Source of the DNA: Posidonia oceanica
Taxonomy: Eukaryota; Streptophyta; Magnoliopsida; Alismatales; Posidoniaceae
DNA: 64,000 nucleotides
Assembly: GCA_037176725.1 (NCBI GenBank)
Contig: JAZBRS010000059.1
Coordinates: 9,039,001-9,103,000 of the forward strand
Direction: 5' to 3'
The translations under genes and the position numbers were made by a program. This document shows, one piece after another, positions 22,515-35,714 of the stretch (positions are counted from its first letter, which is position 1; each line of letters begins with the position of its first letter). A model generated the notes under the pieces. That model worked only from the letters and a program-made list of their open reading frames with translations. It was not told the DNA's origin and did not search any database.

Positions 22515-23100
22515 TGGGTCTCCTCTCCTTCTCTCTTTCTTTCCAAAGAGAAAACAATTGAAGTGGTTTGGAGAAGCCTAGAAGATGGAACAGTGGAAAG
22601 AGGAAGCAACAACAAGCACTAAAGAAAGATGAACTTCTTCTTTCTTTTCTTTTTTCTATCAACAAACTCAGGAAGCACTTGTGGTCTGCTGCTTTTGCTA
22701 GCTCTTGAGCTTCTTCCTCCCTTTCACCTCTGTTTTCTCCCTATGTGTGGCTTCTACTTGGATCAAGCTAAGCACAACTGATGCTTCTATCACAAGGGTC
22801 CTCTTCTTCTTTGCAACAAAGCCTACGTACCCATCTTCTCTGCCTATCCCACAAGGTGAATTCTAGGAATTGGAGAGAGGGTGTGGCACAAGAAATGGGT
22901 GATTTGGGTTGGTGGTTTTAGGGTTTGAAGAGTCAATGGGAGGAGGAGAGGGAGGGTGATGGTGGTGGTGAATGGTGAATGGTGAATGGTGATGTGGTTT
23001 GGTTTTTGGTAGCAAAGACAGCGTGCTTATGGGCGGTGGATGGGTCCCTCTCATCTACCTCACCTTGTCCTCCCTCCATTTTAATTCCCCTCTTCCCTTG
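22515..23100 (-). promoter_or_regulatory. AHL upstream region, purine/pyrimidine-rich leader
   Basis: Upstream of the AHL start. It is rich in CT on the plus strand just before the ATG and has GGTGAATGGT repeats at about 22960-22990. Likely holds the 5' UTR and promoter. No unequivocal TATA box chosen. Short frames here are low-complexity. Confidence 0.4.
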
Positions 23101-24452
23101 CCGTAGCACAACAAATTAAACACCACTGCCACGTTCTCTCTTTCTCTCTCCATCTCTCATGAATCGTACTCTTCCTAATCCTGATCGCAGTGCTTGTTTT
23201 CAATGATCTCCTGCCTGCACACTTTTCTGGATGTCTGCCTTCATGAACTACAGTGATGCAGTTATCTTCTTCTACTTGGATTTTCTAGCGAATGCCTTGT
23301 TTTGATGTTTTTCCATGGAACATTGCTTGCAGTTATTTCACATTATTTTTAATGACAATGGTTTGTTTCTATGCACCTACATGCCTTGTCCTTGGTAACT
23401 GCATGATAATTACCTTCTTTCTGTTGTGTTGTCCTAAGTTCAAACAACTTTGTATTCAATCTTCAAAAATAAAGTTGTTCTAGATTTCACCAAAAAAAAT
23501 TATACATTTAATTACATTTTTTTCAAGTAAGACTTAACATGTCGAATCAAAACGTCATGTCATTATATTGGGAGAAACCCTGACATCTTTGGGCCCTCAC
23601 CTTCATAAATTCTAGTTTAGGTCAAAACTCTAGATTCCTAACCATTGTTCGACGTCGGAAGAGCATTTTTAAATACATCCTAAATAAAAGACTTTAATTC
23701 AGTGTCATAACCATGTTTAGAAACATAACAAAATATCATCTATGTAAAAGAGCCATCTTCAAAAGATCACTGAAGATGCCTCGTGAAAGCTAACTCATTG
23801 AACGTTAGGAATAGACGTAGAAAATTGAAGGCTAACTGCTCACTCATGACATTTCTTCTTGACAACGTTTAAACCAAATTCCTGGCTAGCTAGATCTTGT
23901 AGAAGTTTGCTTCGCGAAAAGGTTGAAGTTGATAGTTTTTGTTCTTAAAATGATGCAAGAACATGCTCCCCTGAGCAAGACGAGTCTTATAATTCTAAGA
24001 CAAGAATAGATTCCGATAGGATCTCGACAAAATGCATACTAGGTTAGAATTCTTTGAAAGTTTAGAATGTACTTCCAATTGTAAGCATTGAGAACAAAAG
24101 AAGGGGTACATAGTAAGTAATGTTAGAAGTAGAAGAGACAAACATGGAGAAAGGGGAAAGATAGGGGGAGATTTAATGCGAGTACCAAAAATGAAAGCTT
24201 CATTTTTTAAATTTACATCCTAAACTATAAAATCATTCTTTGATTTCGCTATATTAAAGAATCTCACTTGCTAGATTAGACACGATGATCCATGATGATA
24301 AATCAACCAAAGAAGTCACCAAACATACTATCTTAGACCTTGTCGGAATTATAAGAGGCATGCACTTCCAATAGTAAGGTTGAGATCAAAAGATGTGATA
24401 TAATTTTAATGTTAAATCTAGCAATTTAAGAAATGATTTAAAACGAGAAAGG
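23101..24452. other. AT-rich intergenic DNA, nothing recognised
   Basis: No coherent coding frame, RNA gene or repeat border seen up to the solo LTR's TSD. Confidence 0.4.
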
Positions 24453-27400
24453 GTCACTGTAACATCTGTGATTTTTATTTTGTGTATTCAATCCGTGCAT
24501 CTGATTGACATGGTTGAACGACATGTGTTCTTAGTGTGGTTTACCAATGCGTATTGTTGACGCAGTTTACTAGTGGATTTTCCTAGCGTGGTTGGTCTGC
24601 GTGTTTAGATTTCCAGAGTGCAGTGAATTGTGAGCTATGGTTTGGGGATTAGATTTCCACTTGGTTTTGTGTTGGTGGATGTAATTTATTAGAGAATGAT
24701 TTGAATAAAGATCTTTATTATGATTTGTAGTTGATGATCTTGGCTTTATTGGATTTTAATGATTATTAGAGAGTTGCCTTTGAGGTATTTTATAGTGTTA
24801 ATTGGTCCCTTACACAAGCGGAGTACATGCTCATGGAATATTTCAAGTGTTTTAGATTGGATGCATGAGATTGTACGTGTACTTACTTTGCTTTGAGAAT
24901 CGTTTGTGCTTGTGGTGTGTTCTATTGCCAAGTGAATAAGTTTTGACACATGAGTTGTGTTGTACGTGCATGGTGTGTGTGGTGTCTCTGTGTTGCGCCG
25001 ACACCTATCCCATGTGTATTTTAACTCACGACTATTTAAGGAGGTGACACCGCTTGAGCTATTGATGGACTGCAGCAAGAGTTGAGAGAGAGCTCTCAAG
25101 TTCCTGAGATTGAGAGGAGGAGAGGAGAGAGTTCCTGAGTTTTGAGTGAGAGAGAGATCCGTGAGCTGAGGAAGGAGAAGCTGAGAGAAAGAGTTTTTGT
25201 GGAGAGGAAGATTGTTCTGATCGGCACCTGAGGAAGCTTTGGTCAAAGTGTTAACGTCAATGATCTTCTCTCCATTGTGTGGGTGTCTGTGAGGGTAGGT
25301 TCAGCTCAAGTTTTGTTGGGTTCCTCTCTATATCCCTTGCATGTGTTTTGATTTTGAAAATTATCAGTGTTTTGGTTGCTGTGTGAGCTCTAGGTTGAGC
25401 AGCCGTGTTTGAATAAAGGTGGGAGTGGTTGAATTTGGAGCTCCGATGAAGAGGGTCGTCAATAGTTGAGTTGGGTTGCTAGCTTGGACTCGTGGTACAT
25501 GCTTCATAGAGAGTTTTCTTGGTGCAATTTGAGTTGTGTTATATGTTTACATGTTGAATCTAGCATTGTGTATGATTTACAGCAATTATTGATGATTTTC
25601 CATGCTTTAATTGAGATTATTAGATGTAAGTTCACTCACGGTGTTACTGTTCATTGTAAGAGTGTGTTGGCTCCTATTGTCGATATCATGAGTTTTAGAT
25701 ATCGGACTCTTGTGATTTCAATTGCAGATGATAGGTAAATTCGAAATCTTTAATTTGGTATATTATACGCTATTTTTCTGGGTTGTGTTGAATTTTGTGG
25801 GCAAATACATGTTGTAGTAATTAAAATGCCCTATTTTTACTCCTGAGGCGTGGGCGACAGGAGCGGATTGGAGGTGTGGGTCACAGGCACGGATTTGGGG
25901 TGCAGTTTAGTCACGCAGTTTGACCTGAACAATGAGATTGTTGCCTATTTATAGTCTATAATTAATTTGATGTTTGGTATAAATTTAAAATATTTTTGAA
26001 ATGATTTAGGAAAAATGATAAGAATGTTTTTGAAAGATTTTACCATTGATTTCTGTTTGTGGAGACTAAGAGGCCGAGGAGGTTGATCTCTGTGGACCGG
26101 TAGGATTGAAGTTGAGGTCTAAGAGCCACGAGTGTCAAAGGATTGTACTGACGGACCAGGGACGATCGATACCTCTGAAGGATCATGTGCGAGACCTAGG
26201 TTGAGATTCCAAGTTGAGTGACGGCAGAGTCAGGGGTGAGAGTCCCTGAGTGGCCTGGGTGTAGAGGCCTGTGTACTAATCGGGTCAGGGGTTTAAATTT
26301 CTCTAGGTGGCCTGAGGACCAAGGACATCGGTAGTGCGTACCGTGTGAGTGTTGGCCAGAGCGTGATATGCATGTGTCTCACTTTTGGTGACATGCCAGA
26401 GTGAATAGTTGTGAGGGTTCTTCAGAGAGAAGGAACCCAGGATGGATGGGCTCCTTCACAGGATGACTTGTCCGTGGTAGTGTAGTGCACTTCAGCGGCT
26501 GCTTGTGGTCGGTATCAGTCGCTTAGGCTTGAGTAACACAACACGTGTGTGTGTGTGTGTATTGTTGAGGTGTTCTGTATGCAATAGAGCATTCAGGCAT
26601 TGTTGGCTGTTTGATCCGCACATTAAGTAAGTGGGTTGAGATTGCATGTTTTGAGTTACTCAAAGATAATTGAGTGCTCTGTGCTATGTTGAGTTTTCAG
26701 TGGATTTTATTATTGAGTTTTGGGTGCATGCTTTTATGATAAGATGCACTATGTTTTCTATGCTTCGGTCATTGTAGCTTTGATATTTGAGAGGCACAGT
26801 GGACGTGGTTTTGATAGTTTTGGTAAAGTAGCTTGAGATGCATGTTTTAGAGTTTTACATACATGCTCTTAATTGATTTTGGTATCGGTGTTTTTGGTTG
26901 CCTGGATAGGTTTTGGGGCGGATTACAAATAGAAGATCTGTAGTTCGCCTGGCTTGTTAGACTCGCACGTCATGTGTGCGCATTTTGACCGGTTGTTGAT
27001 ATGTTGAGATTTCTGTGTATTTAATATTGATTTTTGTGATGGATACCTTTGTGACTCGTATGCATCATTATTTCGGAGGTTTTTAGTAGATTTTTGGGAA
27101 ACCAATATTTAATGCAAGTATTGTTTAGAGTTGTGGATTTGGAATCAGATTCTCCATGGATTTCCAAGTGTTTGTGTGGCGATGCATGCAAAGGTGTTTT
27201 TGTGTATCGTGTATTTCGTTGGTTTTGACCTTCAACATTATTATTGTGATGTCAACTTTAGATTGGTGGATTTCACGCATTTAGGTGGTGCGTCATGCCT
27301 ATGCGTTCCATTTGTGTGTTTTTGTTCAGTTTCTTATTGTTTGGTAAAGTTGGGTTTTGCCTTGTATTACTTTAAGTTTTATTATTTGGTTCATTCACGT

Positions 27401-27621
27401 GTGTTTTGTTTTATGTTTTGCAGGTATAGATTAGAAGATGGTTTTTCTTGCTAGTGCATATAAGAGAGTCATTCTGCCACACATCGAGGATCTTGGGTAA
27501 ATGTTCTTTTCTGATGGTATTATTAAAGCTATAGTAGGAAATTGGATTCATAAGTATTTTAATTAAAAAAATGAATTATGTGATTTATTTGGTATGTGAT
27601 GACCAAGGTCTTTACAGTCAC
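24453..27621 (+). mobile_element. Solo LTR, 3159 bp, with 5-bp TSD
   Basis: GTCAC flanks the block on both sides (24453-24457 and 27617-27621). The insert (24458-27616) begins TGTAACATCTGTGATTTTT and ends GGTCTTTACA, i.e. TG...CA. No gag or pol is present. A promoter-like GACTATTTAAGG near 25030 is followed by GAGA-rich leader sequence. A (GT)n run lies near 26546. Length and ends suggest a Ty3/Gypsy element with long LTRs (inference). Its start resembles the inverted start of the insert at 56943-60243. Confidence 0.7.
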
Positions 27622-29728
27622 TGTAGCTCCAATTCAGGTTAAAACGAGAGAAAACATCTTAGATGGTTTTAAAGAACATCTTTGAATGCATTTGTAAGGA
27701 AAGAATAATAAATTCATATATATGGGGATAGAAGCTGGGGGTAATGGAAGTCCTAAAATTTCATGGTGAAAGTAGTGAATAAGGACTTAAATATGTTTAT
27801 TTAACAATGGAAATAACCTTAGATAGAATAAAATTGAGAAAAAGAATTCATGTTACTAGTCTCATATAGTGGGATTGAGGCATGATTATTGTTTGTTTTT
27901 GCATATCTAGCGAAAGTTGTCAATTAGCAAAACCTTTTATGTATAGTTTGAGCACCATTGGATAGAAAGTTTGATAAGCCAAGCATTCTAGCTAATCAAA
28001 CCAAGATCAAGTTCAAAACTAACCTCCGTAATGTAAACAAGCCAAGAACACCCTTTCTTTTCAGGCTTGGTTCAATATGGCTCGATATGAAGATTATATG
28101 TAAAAATAATTAAATGCACATGTTTTCATATGAATGTATTAGAAAGTTTAGAAAATATCCATGTAGGGCTTTATAGTGGTGCACTCTTACTTCTTGATTT
28201 TTGTGGTGCATTCGGGTCACTTATTTATCTCTTTTGTGTTAGATGGTGTCATAAAATCTTATTACCAACTCATAATGTCATGTGGTATTAGATGGACTAA
28301 GAATACTTCAACTGTTTGTGAATTGTTCGAGGTCGAGCTCAACTAAATAGATCAAGATCTCAATAAGTTGAGCACTTTAGGTTTTTATAATGGTTAGATC
28401 AACCTTGATGTCTGGCATGATAACTTATATATTGAGTCAAGTTTGAACATCTCAAACTAAGGGTGGATGGTCTTGGGGAAAGGGTTTGGTAAGCTACAAA
28501 TTCAAAATGAAGCTTTGAGTTAAAGTAGCAAATTTAAGGAAACATTGTTTCTAACTTAATCCTAAAACAATTAGTTAGTATATATACAAGTGAAAACCCA
28601 CTCCATACAAGCACCATGACGATGGATGTAATGTAACTACCTTTTACATCTTCTCAATAAAAAGGTAAACTGCTAAAAAATCTTACCGTCTACTTTGTAT
28701 TTAAGGACTTGAATTTGAGAATTAGACCGATCTCCAATTGCGATGAATTGGAGAGGATCCTGATCCCTTCTTCAAGATGACAGAGAATAGAAGATACAAA
28801 ATCTTCTAATGTTATAATGAAATTACAAGGTGGTCGTGTTTCTACGTGGTCAGGTGTTAATAGGACCTAGACCAAAACAAAGAGGAAGAGGGTAGAACTA
28901 TATTCAGATAATAATGGTTAATATAAATGACAAACAATTTAATTACATATAGAAGTATATTACATGTTATTCAGTATTGAACCCCTTCAACAAATTGTGA
29001 AAAATTAAGTACCAAGTTAATGTTAGCTCATACACATGGCTGATTAGTAAAATAGTTCTAAAGTTGCATTCTTACTTGGTGTCCGATTTTTCACCCTATA
29101 ATAAGGACTGTAGGGATGTAGAACTTTAGAAGATGCTAGAAAAGAAGTTTAAAGCTAGTATAAAGGAAAATTAAAGTAAGAGACAATTTGGTTGTGTTAT
29201 CATAATTGATTATAAAAAATTGTATGCAGCTTTGGGAAAAGCAAGATATCTACTGGCTTTTGTCAAATTGCTTGTACAATTTAGTAGTAAACACCAAAGT
29301 GATTATGGACTATAAACGTGATTATAAATCATAAACGTAATTTTTGGATGTTGAGAGCAATGCTAAATACCTTTGAACATCAGAAAATGCAATCAATATA
29401 ACATATCATCGGTCTTTCTCCTTTAATGTCATTCACAACGAGATTTTATAACCTACCAACATCAAGAGAATGGAGGCTCTACTATCAAGTAACTTCATAA
29501 CTTTAGCGTTTGATTAGTTATTGGGTCACTAGTTGTGATTATATTGAGACAATAGATTCATGTATTTATCATACATTTGGCCAAGTTTCTGAGCTTGGAT
29601 TGGGACTTGGAAGAATGGTATCATAGTAGACTAGCCAGGTGTAAATATAAGAATTATATTATACAACAAGAAGTCCTACACTATTGTAGCTAGGTAAGAA
29701 CCATCTCTATCTCCTGGTAACTCTGGGC
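27622..29728. other. AT-rich intergenic DNA, nothing recognised
   Basis: No supported gene. From about 29660 it becomes the left arm of a local duplication. Confidence 0.4.
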
Positions 29729-30868
29729 TATCTAAGGTAGTGTTTGGTAACGATTATTTTTTACAGCTTATTGGAAATAATCACTTATGAAGGAAAAAAT
29801 TGAACCAAATACACACAAAAACACCAGTTTATTCAAAAACGTCAGTTTTTTTGTCATGTGTAAAACTCATCAAATACGCCGAAAAAAATATTATAGGAGG
29901 CAGTTTTTTTAAAAATACTGGGATCTTTTTTCATCTATTTCTTACATTATCCTCGTTGAAAAAGCAATATTATACATGAACTCTTCTTCTTCTTCCCTAT
30001 CGCTCTTTTTCTTCCTCTTCTTCTCTGACCCTACCTCTCGCCGCTCCCACCACTTCGTCGAGGTTGAGATCTCTATCGAAGGCACCATCGTCAAGGTCTT
30101 GCCAAAGGAATCGTCAGGACCACTAATCTCAAGAAGGCGACGTCGACGGACGTGGTAGAACCCTCTCCTCTAGACAAAATCCCCAGGGAAGGTTGATAGG
30201 AGTGAATGGGCGGAGGAGATGGGGGGTGGGAAGGGCGGGAGGCGGGGGAACGGGGTTTTGGTGTCGAGGAGTAGGGCTTGGGTGATCAACTTCGCCAATG
30301 GGGAGGAGGAGGAGAGATGGGGGTGGAGGAGAAGAAGATGAAGAAGATATTGTGAGGCAGGGAACCAGTGGAGGAGGAGATTTTCAAGAGGGAGGAGGAG
30401 GAGGAGGAGGAGGAGGAGGAGGAGGAGGAGAGATAGGGGTGGAGGAGAAGAAGATGAAGAAGATGTTGTGAGCAGGAACCAGTGGAGGAGGAGATTTTCA
30501 AGAGGGAGGAGGAGGAGGAGGAGGAGAAGAAGTTGTGAGGTAGGGAACGAATGGAGGAGGAGATTTTCAGGAGGGAGGAGGAGGAGGAAGATGAGAGGGA
30601 GGAGAATGTGATGCCGGCGAGGAGGAGATGGAGAGGAGGAGACAACAGTAGTAGATGAAAGAGAAGAAGGAGAGGGTATTGGGAGAGTTAAGGTTTTTAA
30701 TATGAAAGGCAACTTGGTCATTTAGACAAAAAATAAACACTTATTTTGCAATATAATCAAATATGATTCTTCATCTATCCCTTAAGCTGTCTACAGTAAA
30801 AAAAAATACATAAGTTAACTTTTCAAGAAACATTGGAAACGAAAAATAGTTATCAAACACTATCTAAG
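29729..30868. mobile_element. TIR DNA transposon, 1124 bp, 8-bp TSD
   Basis: TATCTAAG flanks the insert (29729-29736, 30861-30868). The ends GTAGTGTTTGGTAACGATT and AATAGTTATCAAACAC are imperfect inverted repeats. The interior is not transposase. It holds a C-rich then GGA-rich block with about three imperfect 110-150-bp units (phrase GGAGGAGGAGATTTTCAAGA). The 8-bp TSD suggests a hAT-type non-autonomous element, though shifting the border by two bases (TAGTGTTTGG) is possible. Confidence 0.7.
30300..30600. repeat. GGA-rich imperfect tandem repeat
   Basis: (GGA)n runs, the longest at about 30389-30430, inside repeated larger units. Long Ser- and Leu-rich minus frames (30170-30721, 30286-30645) come from this and are not called as genes. 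Confidence 0.8.
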
Positions 30869-31045
30869 CGATTGAATCCTGACATTGGATATTTAAGCCG
30901 AGAAGATTGTAATACCTTGAGACTTAATTTAGTCCCCACACTAATGTAACTAGGTAAGAACCATCTCTATCTCCTAGTAACTCTGGATTGTCTAAATGAT
31001 TGAATCCTAACATTGGAAATTTAAGTAGGGGAGACTTAATATAGT

Positions 31046-32214
31046 CCCATACTCTCATAGTAGATAACAAAAAATTAAGTTAGTATTAAATATATAAGTA
31101 AGCGAATCTGCGATTAATTAACATCACAACCTAAGATTTTGAACGACCATTGAGTCGCTACTTGAGGTTACCATGAACTAGTAAATGCATGTGCTCATCA
31201 TGCATCTAGCCAGGCTTTTGTGGACTTCGGTTGAGGCATGACACTTACATATATAAACATAATTTATGGCATTGATGGATGTTTGATCACTGTTGGCCAG
31301 AAATCTCAATCCCTACTTTTGCAAAAAAGATGAAGAAGAAGAAGAAACCATTAGATCTTATAAATGGCTAGAAGAAAATGTAGGAGAGTAAAAGGAGTTG
31401 CCTTCACCTCATTATGGTTGACGGTCTGACTCCATCACTGTTTACAAGAGTGGATCGACGTGGTAGCTGGCTCTGTTGGTCCAAATTTAATTGCGGGTTA
31501 CCAGAGAGGTACTCCTGGCAAGTGATAGATTTCAGTGAAACTTTTTTGAAGTGGTGGATCCATTCTTCATGATTCATGCATATATGAGTCCTCTGGAAGC
31601 CTCGACGATGGCGTTTAAGAGATGGCATTCGAGGGAGATTAAGTGAAAAGCGACAAGGTTGATTGTGGAGGTCAAATATCTAATCTGGTGCAGGGTGCGT
31701 GCATGTAATGTTGTGGGTCATGGGAAATCGTAGCTAGCTAAGCTCTAGCGACCCACTTACACTTCCTTCAGGCATTTGTCTGCCTTAAAAGTCCCTTTCC
31801 ATGGCGCGAATCTCCATGCAAGGTAACCCTTCAACCCATTCCCATGGACGGTGGGTCCCACTTTGTTCATACACGCGGCAGATTCCGAGCCGTTGGTTTG
31901 GCATGGAACTCGCAGTCTCGATCTCCGGCCGTGCACCAGAGGCTCCAGATCATCGTGATGGACCCAAGCATTCCATCCATCCATCATACCGCCCTCAGAT
32001 GGCCCATGCCCAACGACTCCAGATGGCTTGATTAGATGGCTCTGACATCTTTCTTCTGACTGTGATCTTTCCCACTGTGTGTGATGAGATCATCGTTGGG
32101 TTTTGTTTGCCCACTCTGACTTGTGTTCTCACAGATTAAGGTGCTAACAGGGGGGACTTGAATGCATACATATCGTCTATTACTCTGATATCGTTGAAGA
32201 ATCTTAGTTTCTTT
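31046..32214. other. Intergenic; a less AT-rich patch at 31700-32040
   Basis: Short overlapping frames on both strands at 31757-32035 have no family resemblance. Composition rises in GC there, which might mark a promoter or a decayed exon, but nothing decisive is seen. Confidence 0.3.
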
Positions 32215-32219
32215 TTTTT

Positions 32220-32696
32220 TTTTTTGGACGTAGAATAAGAAAAATAAAAATAAATAAAAAATAATATTATTATTCTAATAATATTATTATTTTATTTAAA
32301 AGTGATTTTCTTTTAAAAGTAAATAAATATGTATAAGGAGATATTCTGAGTTGGATGAAAATTAGAATAAATATCAAAATAAATATTAGAATAAATGAAA
32401 AACATGTAGATTAATAATAATCAACTTGATTATTAAGATATATATCTAATTTAAAAAATATATATTATATTATATATGTATTAATTTTTAAACAAAAAAT
32501 AAACACATCGTATACATACATATATCAGAATAACTTAGCGGAATAATTTTATTCCATCTTTTCCACAGAATACCTATTCTGAAATAAATAAATAAGAATA
32601 AGAATTATTATTTTATTTTTATTCTACTTTTTGACTTGTCAAATAGAATTATAATTCTAATTCTGATTTTATTCCATCTTTTATTCCGATACCAAA
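32220..32696 (-). mobile_element. AT-rich MITE, copy 2 (inverted to copy 1)
   Basis: The reverse complement matches the element at 14325-14805 over most of its length, including the GTATACGATGTGTTTATTTT-like stretch, TTAGATATATATCTTAA, and AATCTACATG. Ends are GGACGTAGAATAAGAAAAAT on the left and ATTCCGATACCAAAG on the right. More A/T substitutions than copy 1. Confidence 0.6.
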
Positions 32697-34164
32697 GAAA
32701 AACTTGGACTTTCGATTGAGATCTAATGTCCCGCCAATTGTGCTACAAGATAATTAAATTGCACAACAGCTTCTTGGTACTCTTGCTAAACTGTCATAAA
32801 TGGAAACGCCACCGTGAAGTTGGGTAAGCACGTCGTGTGATGTGATATGGAGTGTACGTAGAGATGGTGTTGAATTAGAGATTGTCGTCTAGCACTCTTT
32901 AAAATCACACGATAAGGAGTTTATCATCTGTATTTGATTTGTCGACAACGAAACATGATGTATCTTATGGTAATTCAACCGAGGATGGTAAACTTCTCCG
33001 TGTAGGAGAAGTCGATAGTTAGGAGTCAATCTTATAATGATGTAAAGGTGGTTGCTTTAGTTCAAAAAATATATATAATTAACAAATAATTTATCAGATG
33101 TTTCACCAGAGAAGCTTCGGTTGAGGACATGACACATGGTAACTCAGACAAAATAGTAGTAATATAATGCACCCATTTGTTTTCAGCCGCCTGATCATTT
33201 GATATTACCACTCCGACACTTGCTCGCGATTCCCTCTTATATATTTCTTGTTCTTTCTGTTGATTTTTTGTGATTCAAGCACTTGAATAACTCTATCTAA
33301 GATCAACTGATCACTGACTTGATTTATTAATTTTAGTGATTAATGCATATTCTCCCAAATTAGCATCATATAATTTCAAACCACTTTACAATACTAAGCA
33401 ATTAAGAAGAAGTCCTGAATGCCACAATCAGTGGTTGACTGTGTAGAAATATGTCATTCTAAAGTCTAAATCGAACACTACTGATGCAACTCTAGGCAGT
33501 ATGGTGCCAAGGCTGCTGAGAGGATTTTGTGAGGTACTTCCAGGAATGTAGTAAGAGACATGCATATTCAACTCTCAAGTACATCGATCAGAGGACTCCA
33601 AAACGAAAGTACATCAGAGGAAATCTTGCACAGATTTCTCAGAGAAGTACATGTGAGATCTAGCCTGCAAGGACAGGGGGCTCTATGTGATGTTGTGTGT
33701 ATATATTTATGTTTGTAAAATATGAGAACAGTTTTGTGCATGCCTAGAATCGAGGAGTGGCTCAAGACTTAGGGAAGGAATGTAGCATGGTGTTGACAGA
33801 AAGGTACCTCTCCCAGTAGTAGATAGTAGTCTATGTATGTTTGTCGTTGGGGGGAATGCATACATGTTTTCAGCTTTCTTCGAGTTTTAAAAGTGGTAGT
33901 GATATGCATGCATAAGATATGTTCCTTGTATATACAGAGAGAGAGAGAGAGAGAAACTGCATGAGGTTGTTTAAAAATAAGGTTCGTCCTTTGTATAAGC
34001 CTCCTCATTCCATAAGCTTTTGTTTAAACATTGGTTATCTCACTAGTTTTCTTTCACTTGTTTAAAATTGTAAACATATTTTCTTTATCAACTATCAGTT
34101 AATCAACTTTATAAATTTACGAATATCAAACCACATGTGGTAGTGTGGTACAACATAATTAATC
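32697..34164. other. Intergenic, nothing recognised
   Basis: A (GA)n run lies at 33936-33954. No gene or RNA supported. Confidence 0.4.
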
Positions 34165-35714
34165 TTTAGATATAGGCCTGTAAACGAGACAGGTACGGGA
34201 CAGGTAAAGTCTTATCCATACCTTTACCTTTTAATTTCTAACGGGTAACGGGACGGGTATAGACCCGCATTTTATACATTTCTACCCTTACCCGTCCCGT
34301 TACCCGTAGTAGGATATAGAACGGGTAGGGTAAACGGGTAATTGAGTAAGTTTATATTTAAATACTGAACTTAGATACAACTATCATAACATTGAATCCA
34401 ATGTGAGCAAGATCCTATTCACATGTCAATGCTTCAACAATCTTATTCACAGCATCTGTATACAAAACAACTCCACAATACTCAATACATTTAAGACATT
34501 TCCAACAAAACATGAGAACTATCAACTATCATAGTCCAAAGTCCAAACTAAGACAAAACATGAGACATTTCAAACAACATTGAATCAAAATAGCAGCAAA
34601 TACAATGATCAAGCTTATATTAGTGTCCAAAGTCCAAACTGAAACCAAAGCTTCAAATTAAAAGCCATAGAGAATATATACAACTGCTAACAATAGACAT
34701 ATTGGTGCTACAATTTAGTCATAGAAAGATCAGCACAAATTCACACCATCCATGGCATAAACGTTAGCTGCCCACATAGCCAATTACCCTGGACTCCAGA
34801 TGCTACTCCATCCTCTGGATCAGGCTGATTGCAGTCTATAACATTCTCCACACTGCACATAGCAGACTCTACGATTGAAATCAAGCAAACTATCACAAAT
34901 GTTTACCAATTATATATTGTTTCATCAGTAGTACCATCCTAAAGAATGACTCAGAAAATTAATAGCTGAAGAAAAAGGAAAAAGTAAATCAAATGTATGA
35001 TTAGCAATTAAAGTGATATTATACATTTGTATTCTTTAGTAAATCACCAGTATAGAGAACTATATGTTATATGATATTGTTCAGAATGAAAAGTAATTGT
35101 TCAGAGTGAAAGTAGAACCACTACTTCAGAAATGACAAAGGTCGGTGCTGATAAGAAATAGTGCATGAAAGGCCCATTACAGCAATCAGGAAAAATGCCC
35201 ATGAACCATCATCAATCAGCAAGTTAAATTATATCATTATATGAATAAATAGCTTAAGAATAATCAATTGATCTAAAACTAATTAGCAGACAACTTAAGA
35301 TAAAAAATTAAATTACCTAACATACAATGAGCAAAACACAAGTTGACAGTCATATACCTTTAACTGGAAATTCTCTAGAAAAGTAGAACTAGTTTAAAAA
35401 ACTACTTCAAACTACTTCAAACTCTACGAAGCCAAAACAACAAATAGACAAATAGATTATAATTAACAACAAATTAATGAAACCAAACTAAAAGTGGATT
35501 TACCATAGACAAACTTACAATGTGCTTGAATGCATAAGATTCTTTCACTAAAGTTACTCCACTAAATCAATATCATCTATTTCAATATTAGCTCCATCAT
35601 CATCATCTTTTGTTGTGCCAAAGGTTGTTTAACAAACATCACGTCCTACAAGTTAAATTAAATATAAATAGATTATATAATAAACAAAAAGTAATTAGAT
35701 CAAACAAACTAATT

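Larger units (their letters stand above)
29660..31045. repeat. Local duplication, one arm split by a TIR element
   Basis: The phrase TAGGTAAGAACCATCTCTAT with about 50 bp of context occurs at about 29690 and again at about 30950. In the first copy the match continues after the element (30869 on: GATTGAATCCT, CATTGGA, TTTAAG). In the second copy it is uninterrupted, giving an internal empty site. Confidence 0.75.

Noticed and set aside
30170..30721. 183-aa and 119-aa Ser/Leu-rich minus-strand proteins
   Set aside because: Translation of GGA-rich repeats within a TIR element; no domain.
33860..33885. CAGCTTTCTT near 33870, similar to part of miR396
   Set aside because: Only about ten bases match and no complementary arm was found nearby.
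34200..34330. Telomere-like or satellite ACGGGTA repeats
   Set aside because: They occur at both ends of one TSD-bounded hAT, so they are subterminal transposon motifs.
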